From contig NZ_PJQW01000001.1 in assembly GCF_004303025.1 (NCBI RefSeq), positions 172,774 through 236,773 of the forward strand: 64,000 nucleotides of DNA. Direction: 5' to 3'. Both the position numbers and the translations under genes were made by a program. The stretch's first letter is position 1; the number at the start of each line of letters is the position of its first letter. Shown one piece after another: positions 37,243-47,792 of the stretch. This DNA comes from Flavobacterium sp. J27. Its GTDB lineage: Bacteria; Bacteroidota; Bacteroidia; Flavobacteriales; Flavobacteriaceae. The notes beneath the pieces were generated by a model. It searched no databases. It was not told the DNA's origin and saw only the letters and a program-made list of their open reading frames with translations.

Positions 37243-37283
37243 AAAAAAATCCATTTTTTTAGCATAAAAAAATGGATTTTTTT
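37243..37283 (+). terminator. terminator of the RlmI-like gene
   Basis: Long stem of 18 base pairs (A-run, TCCA, T-run paired with its complement) around a 5-base loop. Confidence 0.75.
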
Positions 37284-37315
37284 ACTTTTTAACAAAAAAT
37301 ATATTTTAAATGTAA

Positions 37316-37344
37316 TTGTAAATGTTAAAAATATGCTACATTTG
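37316..37344 (+). promoter_or_regulatory. promoter of the M4 protease gene
   Basis: TTG at 37316-37318 and TACATTTG at 37337-37344 with an 18-base spacer; the ATG is 33 bases on. Confidence 0.6.
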
Positions 37345-37377
37345 TTTTTTTAACTAATTTTTAACAAACTAACAATT

Positions 37378-40287
37378 ATGAAAAACAAACTACAAAAAGC
37401 ATTAGCGCTGTCTATGCTTGTTTCTTTTTCTTTACTATCTCACAGTCAAGAAGTTGGCAAAATGGTAAAAGAAAAAGTACTAAATGAAAATGGGCAACCT
37501 AGTTTAATTATTTTTAAAGATGATTCAAAATTGTCTTCTTCTAATTTTCAAACTATTTTAAAAGAAAATTTGAAATTAAACAATGGATTTTCGTTTCAAA
37601 AAGTAAAAGAAGATACTGACTATCTAGGTATACTTCATGAAAAATTTCAATTGTATTATAATAATGTTAAAGTAGAGTTTGCGACTTATACAATCAATTC
37701 TAAAGGCGGTAGAATTGTTTCTATGAATGGTGAAATTTACAATCCTAAAAAAATTAATGTAAGTCCTGCTATTAATGCTAACAAAGCATTGGATTTTGCA
37801 AAAAAGACAACTTCGAGTACTTCTTTTTTATGGGAAAATCAACAAGAAGCTGCTTTAATTGGGTATTCAAAACCACAAGGAGAGTTGGTCTTATTACCAG
37901 CATTAGAAAGTATAGGTGTTGAAGGTATGAATCCACAATTACAATTAGCGTATAAATTTGATATTTATGCTACAAATCCGGTAAGTAGAGCAGATGTATA
38001 TATAGATGCAATAACTGGTGAGGTATTGTTTTATAATGCAACGATAAAACATGCTACTAATTTTGGTCATGGTTCAGCACATTTATTTACAAAAAACCAT
38101 GTATGTATTGAGAATCATAATACAGAAAAAATTGCAAAATCTTTTGAGTCTTTGGTTGCAGGAACTGCTGCAACAAGGTATAGTGGAAGTCAAAGTATAC
38201 AAACTACTTTAAGTGGCGGAAGTTATATATTAAAAGACAATACTAGAGGAAATGGTATTAATACTTATGATTTAAATACGGGAACCAATTATAATTCTGC
38301 TGTAAACTTTACTGATAATGATAATAATTGGACCACGGCAGAACATTCAGCAAATAAAGATAATGGAGCTTTAGATGCGCATTGGGGAGCTGAGAAAACA
38401 TATGATTATTGGAGTGCAGTACATAATAGAAATAGTTTTAATAATTCGGGTGCTGCTATAAATAGCTATGTACATTATAGTTCTAATTACGATAATGCTT
38501 TCTGGGATGGTTCTAGAATGACTTATGGTGATGGTAGTGGTACTTATTTTGATATTTTAACAGCTTTGGATGTGGCAGCTCATGAAATTGGTCATGCTGT
38601 TTGTACTTACACGGCTAACTTGGCTTACCAAAGAGAATCAGGTGCATTAAACGAAGCATTCTCTGATATTTGGGGAGCAGCTGTAGAATATTATGCTGCG
38701 CCAAATAAAAGTCCGTGGTTAATTGGAGAAGATATTGAGCGTCGTTCGGGTCATTTGGCATTACGATCTATGAGTAGTCCAAAAAGTGAAGGACAACCAG
38801 ATACTTATGGAGGTACGTATTGGAGTAATCCTAATTGTGGAACACCAACGCAATCTAACGATTATTGTGGAGTGCATAGAAATAGTGGGGTGTTAAATCA
38901 CTGGTTTTATATTTTATCCATTGGAAAATCGGGTACAAATGATATAGGTAGTACTTATAATGTAACTGGAATAGGTATTGATAACGCAGCTAAAATTGCA
39001 TTTCGTTTAGAAAGTGTTTATTTATCAGCTAATTCAACATTTGCAAATGCAAGAACATATGGTATTCAGGCAGCTACTGATTTATATGGAGCAGGTTCTG
39101 CCGAAGTAATAGCTACAACTAATGCTTTTTATGCTGTTGGTATTGGTTCTGCTTATTCTGGAGGTGGAGGTGGAGGAACAACTACTTGTTCCACTACAGT
39201 TACTTCTTTTCCATATGCTGAAGGTTTTGAAAATACTTTAGGAGCTTGGACACAAGATTCAGGAGATGATTTTGATTGGATTGTAGATGCTAATGGAACA
39301 CCGTCTAGTAGTACAGGTCCATCTAGTGCTGCACAAGGTACATATTATGTATATGTTGAAGCTTCTAGTCCAAACTATTCCAATAAGAAAACGATTTTAA
39401 ATTCACCATGTTTTAATTTAAGTAGTGCTTCTTCAGCTACTTTTACCTTTAAATATCATATGTATGGAGCAACTGGTATGGGAGGATTAACGCTACAGGC
39501 AAGTACTAATGGTTCAACATGGACTGATCTTTGGACAAAATCTGGAAACCAAGGAAATTCGTGGTTGTCTGCTTCAGTTGGTTTAGCTTCTTACACAGGA
39601 GCAACAGTTCAATTACGATTTGTTGGAACAACAGGAACTACTTGGCAAGGAGATATTGCTGTTGATGATGTAGCTTTGTCAACAGGAGGAGTTACTAATC
39701 CAACCTGTACTAATGTAAATATCAATTTTGTTTTTGATAATTATCCTGAAGAAACAAGCTGGCAAATTTTAAATTCTAGTGGACAAGTAGTTGAGTCAGG
39801 AGGAACATATGGTAGTCAAGCAGATGGTTCTTCGTTAACCATTACAAAATGTTTAGATGCTGGATGTTATACTTTTAAAATTAATGACAGCTATGGTGAC
39901 GGTATTTGCTGTGCTTATGGTAACGGAAGTTATAGTGTTACATCAAATGGAACAACTTTAGCTAGTGGTGGTTCATTTGGTTCAAGTGAGTCTACTAATT
40001 TTTGTGTGGGAACATCTGGTTTAATTAGTGAAGTGTCAACAATTACTGAAACTAGTAAAGGGGTTGATTTTGCAATGTACCCAAATCCAGTAAAAGGAAC
40101 TGTTTTAAATGTAATCTCAAATGATGGAATGAAAGATTACAAAATATATAACGTAATGGGGCAATTAATACTACAAGGACAAATTAAGAATAATCAAATT
40201 AATGTGGGTTCTTTAAACGGTGGAATTTATGTAGTAGAACTGAATACTTATAAAGAAAAAATAACTAAGAAATTTATTAAAGAATAA
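37378..40287 (+). CDS. M4-family (thermolysin-like) metalloprotease with T9SS type A sorting domain
   Basis: Secreted zinc protease of 969 residues. Signal peptide (about 1-23). Propeptide with FTP/PepSY domains to about 230. Catalytic domain with zinc motif H402-E403-x-x-H406 (AAHEIGHAVCTY) and the second-shell GALNE426AFSD, with the substrate-binding GVHRNSGVLNHWFYIL. After a Gly-rich hinge come a MAM-like/jelly-roll domain (about 620-775) and a small cystine-containing module (DSYGDGICCAYGNG). The final 75 residues are a T9SS type A sorting domain (FAMYPNPVKGT, IYNVMGQLIL, GGIYVVEL). Extracellular protein degradation. Strong own promoter. Confidence 0.95.
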   Translation: MKNKLQKALALSMLVSFSLLSHSQEVGKMVKEKVLNENGQPSLIIFKDDSKLSSSNFQTILKENLKLNNGFSFQKVKEDTDYLGILHEKFQLYYNNVKVEFATYTINSKGGRIVSMNGEIYNPKKINVSPAINANKALDFAKKTTSSTSFLWENQQEAALIGYSKPQGELVLLPALESIGVEGMNPQLQLAYKFDIYATNPVSRADVYIDAITGEVLFYNATIKHATNFGHGSAHLFTKNHVCIENHNTEKIAKSFESLVAGTAATRYSGSQSIQTTLSGGSYILKDNTRGNGINTYDLNTGTNYNSAVNFTDNDNNWTTAEHSANKDNGALDAHWGAEKTYDYWSAVHNRNSFNNSGAAINSYVHYSSNYDNAFWDGSRMTYGDGSGTYFDILTALDVAAHEIGHAVCTYTANLAYQRESGALNEAFSDIWGAAVEYYAAPNKSPWLIGEDIERRSGHLALRSMSSPKSEGQPDTYGGTYWSNPNCGTPTQSNDYCGVHRNSGVLNHWFYILSIGKSGTNDIGSTYNVTGIGIDNAAKIAFRLESVYLSANSTFANARTYGIQAATDLYGAGSAEVIATTNAFYAVGIGSAYSGGGGGGTTTCSTTVTSFPYAEGFENTLGAWTQDSGDDFDWIVDANGTPSSSTGPSSAAQGTYYVYVEASSPNYSNKKTILNSPCFNLSSASSATFTFKYHMYGATGMGGLTLQASTNGSTWTDLWTKSGNQGNSWLSASVGLASYTGATVQLRFVGTTGTTWQGDIAVDDVALSTGGVTNPTCTNVNINFVFDNYPEETSWQILNSSGQVVESGGTYGSQADGSSLTITKCLDAGCYTFKINDSYGDGICCAYGNGSYSVTSNGTTLASGGSFGSSESTNFCVGTSGLISEVSTITETSKGVDFAMYPNPVKGTVLNVISNDGMKDYKIYNVMGQLILQGQIKNNQINVGSLNGGIYVVELNTYKEKITKKFIKE

Positions 40288-40313
40288 CAATTAATTTGAG
40301 TTAGTTATTCATG

Positions 40314-40348
40314 AAAGAGGCTACAAGTTTTTGTAGCCTCTTTTTTTA
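40314..40348. terminator. bidirectional terminator
   Basis: AAAGAGGCTACAA-GTTT-TTGTAGCCTCTTT, perfect 13-base-pair stem between the convergent M4 protease and fumarase genes. Confidence 0.85.
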
Positions 40349-40371
40349 TATCATTTAGCCTTGTTATATTC

Positions 40372-41973
40372 TTATAAGTTAGCAAAGAAATCGTTTCCTT
40401 TATCATCTGTGATAATAAATGCAGGAAAATCTTTAACTGTAATTTTACGTACCGCTTCCATGCCTAATTCTGGAAAATCAACAACTTCAACTTTTAAAAT
40501 ATTTTCTTGTGCCAAAATAGCAGCAGGACCACCTATTGAACCTAGGTAAAAACCACCATATTTGGCACAGGCATCAGTAACTTGTTTAGACCTATTTCCT
40601 TTAGCTAACATAATCATACTTCCTCCAGCAGCTTGAAATTCATCTACATAAACATCCATTCTCCCAGCAGTTGTTGGTCCAAAACTTCCAGAAGGCATTC
40701 CTTCAGGTGTTTTTGCTGGACCAGCATAATATACAGGATGATTTTTGAAGTAGTCTGGCATTGGTTTACCAGATTCTAATAATTCTTTAATTTTGGCATG
40801 TGCAATATCACGAGCCACTATAACTGTTCCGTTTAATTTTAAGCGTGTTTTAATTGGGTATTTGGTTAACTCAGCTAGCACCTCTTGCATTGGTCTGTCT
40901 AAATCAATTTCTATGGCGGGTTGTAAATGGGGAGCTACTTCTGGTAAAAATTGTTTTGGATTAGTTTCTAATTGTTCTACGAAAATACCATCTTTGGTAA
41001 TCTTTCCTTTAATGTTTCTATCTGCAGAACAAGATACTCCTAAACCGACTGGACAAGAAGCAGCATGCCTTGGTAATCGAATAACTCGCACATCATGAGT
41101 AAAGTATTTCCCGCCAAATTGCGCTCCGATAGCACTTTCTTGGCAAATTTCTTGCACTCTTTTCTCCCATTCTAAATCTCGAAAAGCTTGACCGCTCATG
41201 TTTCCTGAAGTAGGTAAATGATCAAAATATCCTGCAGAGGCTTTTTTTACTGTTGCTAAATTAGCTTCAGCGGAAGTACCACCAATGACTAAAGCTAAAT
41301 GATAAGGAGGGCAAGCAGAAGTTCCTAAATCTTTTATTTTGGTACGAATAAAAGTTTCTAATGACTTTTCATTTAAAAGTGATTTGGTTTGCTGATACAA
41401 AAAGGTTTTATTAGCTGAACCACCACCTTTGGCTAAAAACAGAAATTCATAAGAGTTTCCTTTTTTGGCATAAATGTCAATTTGAGCAGGTAAATTAGAA
41501 CCCGAATTTTTCTCTTCAAACATACTAATAGGTACAATTTGAGAATAACGAAGATTCTTTTTTTCATAGGTATTGAAAATACCTTTTGAAAGCCATTCAG
41601 CATCATCTGCTCCCGTATAAACATTTTCACCTTTTTTTGCCATAACGATAGCCGTTCCAGTGTCTTGACAAGAAGGTAATTCTCCTTCTACGGCAACAGC
41701 TGCGTTTTGTAATAAATTATAGGCTACGAAACGATCGTTATCTGTCGCTTCAGGATCATTTAGAATATTCTGAAGACTTTGTAAATGTTTGGTTCGTAGC
41801 ATAAATGAAACGTCATTCATGGCTACTTCAGCTAATAATTCTAAACCTTTAGGGTCTACGGTTAAAACTTCGCGATTGCCTAATTGTTCAACAGTAACAT
41901 AGTCTGAAGTGATTTTTTTGTATTGTGTATCGTCCTTTTCTACAGGAAAAGGTTCTTGGTATATAAAATCCAT
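40372..41973 (-). CDS. class I fumarate hydratase (iron-sulfur)
   Basis: TCA-cycle enzyme that hydrates fumarate to malate with an oxygen-sensitive 4Fe-4S cluster, 533 residues in the fused alpha-beta form. Cluster-ligand regions are visible in [12 protein letters not shown] (near 110), the [10 protein letters not shown] stretch and [37 protein letters not shown] is also typical. Class I FumA/FumB is distinct from the FumC type. Monocistronic and convergent with the M4 protease gene across a 13-base-pair hairpin. Confidence 0.95.
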   Translation of the reverse strand: MDFIYQEPFPVEKDDTQYKKITSDYVTVEQLGNREVLTVDPKGLELLAEVAMNDVSFMLRTKHLQSLQNILNDPEATDNDRFVAYNLLQNAAVAVEGELPSCQDTGTAIVMAKKGENVYTGADDAEWLSKGIFNTYEKKNLRYSQIVPISMFEEKNSGSNLPAQIDIYAKKGNSYEFLFLAKGGGSANKTFLYQQTKSLLNEKSLETFIRTKIKDLGTSACPPYHLALVIGGTSAEANLATVKKASAGYFDHLPTSGNMSGQAFRDLEWEKRVQEICQESAIGAQFGGKYFTHDVRVIRLPRHAASCPVGLGVSCSADRNIKGKITKDGIFVEQLETNPKQFLPEVAPHLQPAIEIDLDRPMQEVLAELTKYPIKTRLKLNGTVIVARDIAHAKIKELLESGKPMPDYFKNHPVYYAGPAKTPEGMPSGSFGPTTAGRMDVYVDEFQAAGGSMIMLAKGNRSKQVTDACAKYGGFYLGSIGGPAAILAQENILKVEVVDFPELGMEAVRKITVKDFPAFIITDDKGNDFFANL

Positions 41974-42056
41974 TTTTTGTGTTTTTTTAGTGGCGTAAAT
42001 GTAAGGAAACTCAAGTAATTATAGAAATTCATTGGTTTAAATCATAAAATAAAGAT

Positions 42057-43175
42057 TTAATTCCTTCTTGGTTTTGTAAGTATTGGATTTGTATCAATAA
42101 AATTGTATCCAATATCAATTGTTTTTGTAGTATTGTCATTATAATAAAAAGTATAATAACGTCCATCTGTTACTATTTTATGAAAAAGAAACCCTCGATT
42201 ATAGTATGAAAAATTTAAAGTATACTTTGGTTCGAAGGAGGTAGTTGTTACTTTACCTTTTCTAAGTTCTAAATCTAATAAAAATAACTCAGAGTTATAG
42301 AGTGTATGTTTGAATGTTTTATTTTCCAAAGAAGGAAAATGAACACGGTTGTCAAAAATGAAAGTTATAGTGTCGTAATGTGCTACTTTTTGGAATAAAT
42401 AGCTCAACTCATTATAAGCTGCATAAAAATCTATTGGAGCTTTTCTTGCATAATCTTGAATAGTTTTAACTATTTTTCCATTTTTAATAAAGGTTATCGT
42501 ATTGTTTTGAGCATCGGTAACAGATCTTCCGTATGAATCTTTCATTCCAAAAATATTGATTTTATCAAAATTTTTAAAGATTTGATTTGTTACCGCTCTA
42601 TCTAATTTAGTAGTTAAGTCTTCTTCATTAGTGTTGTTACCTAAACCTTTAAAGTACATTTTCCCATCTCTATTGATATAAGTTGAATTTATTCCACAAC
42701 ATCCAAACCCTAATGCTCTATCAACGACAATAGCATCATATTGAGTGATGTTTTTATAAGTGTTTTTGTTCTTTACTAAACGATATTCCTTTTTATTTTT
42801 ATCAATAAGATTTAGCGTGTTTTGATTGATTATTTTAATTTGATAAGTATTCCAAATAGAATCTGTTAAATCCCAAAAAGACAATTTAGAATCTTTAACT
42901 TTAAACTTTGTTTTTGTTCCTAAAAAACGTAAAGCTTCAATATCTCTGTCCAATGTGTCTCGTAAAAATCCAAGAATTTTCATTTTTGTAGGTACATATT
43001 CGTAAAATCCAAATTGATATTCTAAAATACTGTCATTTAGAATGTTTAATCCAAAGTTATCCTCGTTATCATTTATAGAGTCTACATTAGACCAATTGCC
43101 TATAAAAGGATTCTCTTCTTTCTTTTTACAAGAAAAAAGAAGTAAACATAAAAGGAAATATAAATAGTTTTTCAT
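42057..43175 (-). CDS. hypothetical lipoprotein
   Basis: Unrecognised 372-residue lipoprotein: signal KNYLYFLLCLLLFSC with lipobox cysteine near 16, then a Lys/Glu-rich start. A lipocalin-like strand run (IGNWSNVDSINDNEDNFGLNIL, LEYQFGFYEYVPT, FKVKDSKLSFWDL, NQNTLNLIDKNKKEYRLVK) covers the first 130 residues. The remainder carries FDKINIFGMKDSYGRSV and a C-terminal strand set. It starts 4 bases after the stop of the nucleoside-recognition membrane gene, so the two are probably co-translated. Confidence 0.75.
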   Translation of the reverse strand: MKNYLYFLLCLLLFSCKKKEENPFIGNWSNVDSINDNEDNFGLNILNDSILEYQFGFYEYVPTKMKILGFLRDTLDRDIEALRFLGTKTKFKVKDSKLSFWDLTDSIWNTYQIKIINQNTLNLIDKNKKEYRLVKNKNTYKNITQYDAIVVDRALGFGCCGINSTYINRDGKMYFKGLGNNTNEEDLTTKLDRAVTNQIFKNFDKINIFGMKDSYGRSVTDAQNNTITFIKNGKIVKTIQDYARKAPIDFYAAYNELSYLFQKVAHYDTITFIFDNRVHFPSLENKTFKHTLYNSELFLLDLELRKGKVTTTSFEPKYTLNFSYYNRGFLFHKIVTDGRYYTFYYNDNTTKTIDIGYNFIDTNPILTKPRRN

Positions 43176-43179
43176 ACTA

Positions 43180-44601
43180 TTAAAAAAACCAACTGGCCAC
43201 TAATACACCTGTAATCACACATATTAAATCTACTAGAAGCATCATGCCTAACGTATAGCGCGTATTTTTAATACTTACTGAACCAAAATAAACCGCTATT
43301 ACATAAAAAGTAGTTTCGGCACTACATTGAAAAATACAACTTAAACGACCTGCAAAAGAATCTGGTCCAAAAGTACGCATGGCATCAATCATAAAACCTC
43401 TAGACCCTCCTGAGCTAAAAGGTCTTAATATAGCAACTGGAAGTGAATCGGTAATTTCTTTTGTTACCCCTAAATGAGAAAAAATAAAAGAAATACCTTG
43501 GCTTACAATTTCAAATAAGCCACTGTTTCTCAACAATGAAATAGCTACTAACATTCCCATAACGTATGGGAAAATCATCACACCAGTTTTGAGCCCGTTA
43601 TTGGCACCTACAACAAAAGTGTCAAACATAGTGGTTTTATGATCGGTAAATTTTTTTTCGTTAAAAAATGAGAAAATTAAGGTAAAACCAATAATGGCTA
43701 ATAATAACACACCAGATAAATTAGCAGTGAAATAATTTTTACCAATTAAATCCAATTGGTTTACATAGAAAAGTAAGCCAATAATAGCGCCAATTAATCC
43801 CATCAAAACAGCTAAAAGGGAGACACTTTTAAAGTTGATGCGTTGTTTCATGCCTACTAACAAGAATGCTGCAATTGTTCCCACAAAAGAAGTAATGATA
43901 CAAGGAAGCATTACATCTGCTGGGTTGGCAGCATTTTCGGCAGCTCTGTATCCAATAATTGATGTAGGAATTAAAGTTAAACCTGCGGCATGCAAACACA
44001 TAAACATAATTTGTGCGTCACTTGCTTTGTCTTTGTCTTCATTTAATTCCTGTAAACTTTGCATCGCTTTTAATCCAAAAGGAGTAGCAGCGGAATCCAA
44101 TCCTAAAAAATTAGCTGCAAAATTTAAGGTCATGTAAGAGATCGATTCATGATCTTTGGGTAAGGAAGGAAACACTTTAGCAAACATAGGGCTTAACTTT
44201 TTAGCTAATTTTTCGGAAGCTCCAGATATGATTAATAACTCCATAATACCGCAGAAAAAAGCTAAATAAGCAATCAAAGGTAGTATTAAGTCTAATAAGC
44301 TACTTTTTGCCATAGGGAGTAATCCATCCGCTTGTTGTTTCCCACTATATATTTTTACAGTTTGTTTGTTGTAAACATAAGTTGTATTTACATCTACAAA
44401 TTCATTATTGCCCTTTTTTTTAATACTATCTTGTATAGATTTAGGAATTTCGTTTAAATATTTTTCAGCAATTAAAAGAGGTTCTCCCTGTTTACCATTT
44501 AAAACATAATCTATTGAATAATATTTATTGGTAAATAAACCAATTATTATAAAAACAATAGAAGAAACGAAAATTGCTAGCCAAAATCTACTTAAAACCA
44601 T
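43180..44601 (-). CDS. nucleoside-recognition (spore maturation SpmA/SpmB-like) membrane protein
   Basis: Polytopic inner-membrane protein of 473 residues with two Gate (nucleoside recognition) regions in one chain, as in a fusion of SpmA and SpmB. The first holds LNFAANFLGLDSAATPFGLKAMQSLQEL; the second holds GVMIFPYVMGMLVAISLLRNSG, LPVAILRPFSSGGSRGFMIDAM and FYVIAVYFGSV. About 25-100 looks like an extracytoplasmic insertion between the first two membrane segments. The transported substrate is unknown; sporulation is not expected in this lineage. It is followed after 4 bases by a lipoprotein gene. Confidence 0.87.
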   Translation of the reverse strand: MVLSRFWLAIFVSSIVFIIIGLFTNKYYSIDYVLNGKQGEPLLIAEKYLNEIPKSIQDSIKKKGNNEFVDVNTTYVYNKQTVKIYSGKQQADGLLPMAKSSLLDLILPLIAYLAFFCGIMELLIISGASEKLAKKLSPMFAKVFPSLPKDHESISYMTLNFAANFLGLDSAATPFGLKAMQSLQELNEDKDKASDAQIMFMCLHAAGLTLIPTSIIGYRAAENAANPADVMLPCIITSFVGTIAAFLLVGMKQRINFKSVSLLAVLMGLIGAIIGLLFYVNQLDLIGKNYFTANLSGVLLLAIIGFTLIFSFFNEKKFTDHKTTMFDTFVVGANNGLKTGVMIFPYVMGMLVAISLLRNSGLFEIVSQGISFIFSHLGVTKEITDSLPVAILRPFSSGGSRGFMIDAMRTFGPDSFAGRLSCIFQCSAETTFYVIAVYFGSVSIKNTRYTLGMMLLVDLICVITGVLVASWFF

Positions 44602-44798
44602 AAAATTGAATTTTTGTAAATATACGATTAATGCAATATAAGATTTAAAAGATTTCTATTCAAAAAAGTAAGTAAATTTTGATACATTTCTGTTTTTTAA
44701 CTGAAAAATTTAATAAAACGCACTATTATAAGTATTTGATGGTTTTATCTGTAAAAAAAAACATATTTTTGAGCACTTAAATTCTAAACTATTTATTA

Positions 44799-47744
44799 AT
44801 GAAATTAAAATTACTACCCTTAGTCTTTATTACATCTATTTCTTTTTCGCAAACAAAAGATGATGTTGCGAAGATTATAAGAAATTATAATATTCCAGAA
44901 ATTAAGGAAAAAATTATTTATTTCGAAAATATAGAGAAAAGAGAAAAAGAAATTGCCATAGAAAGAGCCAATGAAATGGGTTGGCCAATTTATATTTATG
45001 GTGAGAATGGTTCTTTTCAAGAACTTATGAAATTAAATTCAGATGGGACACCTGTTTATTATGCAACGACAAATGCTAATGCAGCAAAGTCAACTAGGGC
45101 TATTCATTTAAATACAGGTGGTACTTTGGGATTAGATTTGAATGGTCAAGGGATGGTTGCTAGGGTTTGGGATGGTGGAACAGTGAGAAGAACTCATACT
45201 TTATTTGAAGGAAGAGTAACTACAGTTGATGACCCTTCAGGAACCACATATACAGCTCACGGAACTCATGTAACTGGAACTATTTTAGCCTCCATCACTT
45301 CTGCTACTGCTAGAGGAATGGCTTATCAAGCTACAGCTAGAACTTTTAATTGGACAAATGATGAAAGCGAGGCTACTAGTGAAGTTTTAGGAGGAATGTT
45401 AATTTCTAATCATTCTTATGGTGTGCCTATTACGAGTGGTACTGGAACGGTTCAACCAGCTTGGTATATAGGTGCTTATACAAGTGCTGCTAGAAATTGG
45501 GATGAAATTGCTTATTTAGCACCTTATTATCTTCCAGTAATGTCTGCAGGAAATGAAGGAAATAATAATGATAATCCTAACCCAATTGCAACTGGTTACG
45601 ATAAATTAACAGGAGATAAAACAGCTAAGAATACATTAATTGTCGCTAATGCTCAAGATGCTGTGGTTACTAATGATGGAACTTTATTTAACGTAAGTAT
45701 TAATTCTTCTAGTAGTCAAGGTCCTACAGACGATAGAAGAATTAAACCAGATATTACTGGAAATGGAACAACACTAACGTCTACAATTAGTAGTAGTGAT
45801 ACGGCTACTGGCCCTATGACAGGAACTTCTATGGCAAGTCCAAATGTAGCCGGTACCATTTTATTATTACAACAACATTATAAAAATGTTACTAATAATT
45901 TTATGAAAGCTGCTACTTTAAAAGGATTAGCTTGCCATACTGCTGATGATGCGGGTAGTGCAGGTCCAGATCCAAAATTTGGTTGGGGATTATTAAATGC
46001 TAAAAAAGCAGCACAAACGATTTCAAATAATGGTTTAACTTCTTGGATTTCAGAAGAAAACTTATCGCAAGGAGAAACGTTTACCATGAGTTTTGTGTCA
46101 GAAGGAGGAACTAATAACCCACTTATTGCATCTATCACTTGGACAGACGTTCCAGGAGAAGCAAAAACCAATACTGTTGAAAACGATGCAACTCCAGTTT
46201 TAATAAATAACTTAGATATTAAAGTAACGAAAGACGGAACAATATATTATCCTTGGAGATTACAAGCAGATCCAACAGCTTTAGCAATAAGAACAGACGA
46301 TAATAATGTGGACAATGTTGAACAAGTTAAAATAGATAATCCAAGTGCAGGAACATATGTTATTACTGTAACTCATAAAGGGAATTTAACAAATGGGAAT
46401 CAAGATTTTTCATTTATTGTAACCGGTGTTAAATCTGACTTTTCTTTAACGTCTAAATCAGATGATTTAATCGTATGTAATAATGAGAACGCGGTCTATG
46501 TTTTTGAATATAAACAATCAGGTTCTGGAACAACTACTTTTTCTGCGGTCGGATTACCAACAGGTGCAAATGCTGTATTTAGTCCCGCAAGTTTAAGTAC
46601 AAATGGAACTGTAACTATGACAATTAGCGGGTTAACTAACGCCCAACCGGGAGATTATAGTGTGGGAATTGTAGGGGATAATGGTATTGAAACAGAAACG
46701 AGAACAAAACAATTAAAATTATATTCAAATAACTTCCAACCTACAGTTTTAACAACTCCTGTAAATAATGCTAATCCTGTTGCTACATCTATAGTTCTAG
46801 ACTGGGAAGATCATGTAAATGTAGAGTCTTATAGATTGCAAGTTGCTACAGATGCAAGTTTTAATTCGTTGTTTTTAGATCAATCTAATATTTTAAATTC
46901 AGAATATACTTTATCACTTTTAAATGAAGAAACTACCTATTATTGGAGAGTTATTCCATCTAATAGATGTGGTATTGCAACCACTTCAGAAGCAGTAGTT
47001 TACTCTTTCAATACAGGAGTTTTAACTTGTGGATATTCTTACTCAGCAACGGATTTTACTGATGCGACTATAAATTCTACGGCAAATAGTACTGCTAGTG
47101 TTCCAATTGAAGTGCCTGTAGGGTTTGTTATAGGTGACATTAATATAACATTAGATATAAGTCATACTTATATTCAAGATATGACTTATTATTTAGAAGG
47201 GCCTGCTGCTGTAGGCAGCCCAATAATAACATTATTTGACCAGCCTTGTGGAGATAATGATGATATTAATTGTACTATAGACGATAGTGGAGTAAATTTT
47301 GTATGTAATGCATCGGCACCAGCTATTTCGGGTGTGGTAAAACCACAAGATTCATTGAATACTTTAAATGGATTAAATTCGCAAGGGACTTGGTATTTAA
47401 GAGTGGTAGATCCTTTTAATGGAGATGGAGGTTCAATAAATAATGTAACTCTTACTTTTTGTAATTTAGAGCCCTCTTTAAGCAGTTCTAGTCAAGAATT
47501 ATCTTCAAAAATTAAGGTATATCCAAATCCAGCTAAGAATAACGTTACTATTAGTTTGGATGAAAAGATAACAGGATTAACTTCTTGTATTTTATATGAT
47601 ATTCAAGGAAGGGTTATTATGAATAAACAATCAACAGAAGGAATGATGAATTTGAATATTGAAGATGTTGTGGAAGGAATTTATTTGTTAACAATTATAA
47701 ATGGAAATGAAAAAACAACACAAAGGTTAGTGGTTAAAAGATAA
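44799..47744 (+). CDS. S8-family subtilisin-like protease with T9SS type A sorting domain
   Basis: Secreted serine protease of 981 residues. Signal peptide (about 1-17). The catalytic triad is D125 (ARVWDGG), H154 (AHGTHVTG) and S344 (GTSMASPN). A C-terminal jelly-roll region (to about 545) follows the protease domain, then strands, an Fn3-like domain (PVATSIVLDWEDHVNVESYRLQV, EETTYYWRV; about 645-745) and a proprotein-convertase P-like domain (about 750-890). The end is a type A sorting domain (KVYPNPAKNNVTI, LYDIQGRVI, EGIYLLTI). Released or cell-surface protein degradation. Confidence 0.95.
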   Translation: MKLKLLPLVFITSISFSQTKDDVAKIIRNYNIPEIKEKIIYFENIEKREKEIAIERANEMGWPIYIYGENGSFQELMKLNSDGTPVYYATTNANAAKSTRAIHLNTGGTLGLDLNGQGMVARVWDGGTVRRTHTLFEGRVTTVDDPSGTTYTAHGTHVTGTILASITSATARGMAYQATARTFNWTNDESEATSEVLGGMLISNHSYGVPITSGTGTVQPAWYIGAYTSAARNWDEIAYLAPYYLPVMSAGNEGNNNDNPNPIATGYDKLTGDKTAKNTLIVANAQDAVVTNDGTLFNVSINSSSSQGPTDDRRIKPDITGNGTTLTSTISSSDTATGPMTGTSMASPNVAGTILLLQQHYKNVTNNFMKAATLKGLACHTADDAGSAGPDPKFGWGLLNAKKAAQTISNNGLTSWISEENLSQGETFTMSFVSEGGTNNPLIASITWTDVPGEAKTNTVENDATPVLINNLDIKVTKDGTIYYPWRLQADPTALAIRTDDNNVDNVEQVKIDNPSAGTYVITVTHKGNLTNGNQDFSFIVTGVKSDFSLTSKSDDLIVCNNENAVYVFEYKQSGSGTTTFSAVGLPTGANAVFSPASLSTNGTVTMTISGLTNAQPGDYSVGIVGDNGIETETRTKQLKLYSNNFQPTVLTTPVNNANPVATSIVLDWEDHVNVESYRLQVATDASFNSLFLDQSNILNSEYTLSLLNEETTYYWRVIPSNRCGIATTSEAVVYSFNTGVLTCGYSYSATDFTDATINSTANSTASVPIEVPVGFVIGDINITLDISHTYIQDMTYYLEGPAAVGSPIITLFDQPCGDNDDINCTIDDSGVNFVCNASAPAISGVVKPQDSLNTLNGLNSQGTWYLRVVDPFNGDGGSINNVTLTFCNLEPSLSSSSQELSSKIKVYPNPAKNNVTISLDEKITGLTSCILYDIQGRVIMNKQSTEGMMNLNIEDVVEGIYLLTIINGNEKTTQRLVVKR

Positions 47745-47760
47745 AATTTTCAAGTATGAT

Positions 47761-47792
47761 AAAAAAAGAGCTGAAAAACAGCTCTTTTTTTA
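47761..47792. terminator. bidirectional terminator
   Basis: A-run, AGAGCTG-AAAAA-CAGCTCT, T-run between the convergent S8 protease and exonuclease genes; its right end touches the exonuclease stop. Confidence 0.8.

Noticed and set aside
40793..41098. Plus-strand frame of 101 codons opposite fumarase
   Set aside because: Complement of conserved fumarase codons, no independent signal.
44764..44771. -7 box TATTTTTG before the S8 protease gene
   Set aside because: Lies in a homopolymer-rich stretch and the nearest TTTG is 25 bases upstream, beyond the usual spacing.
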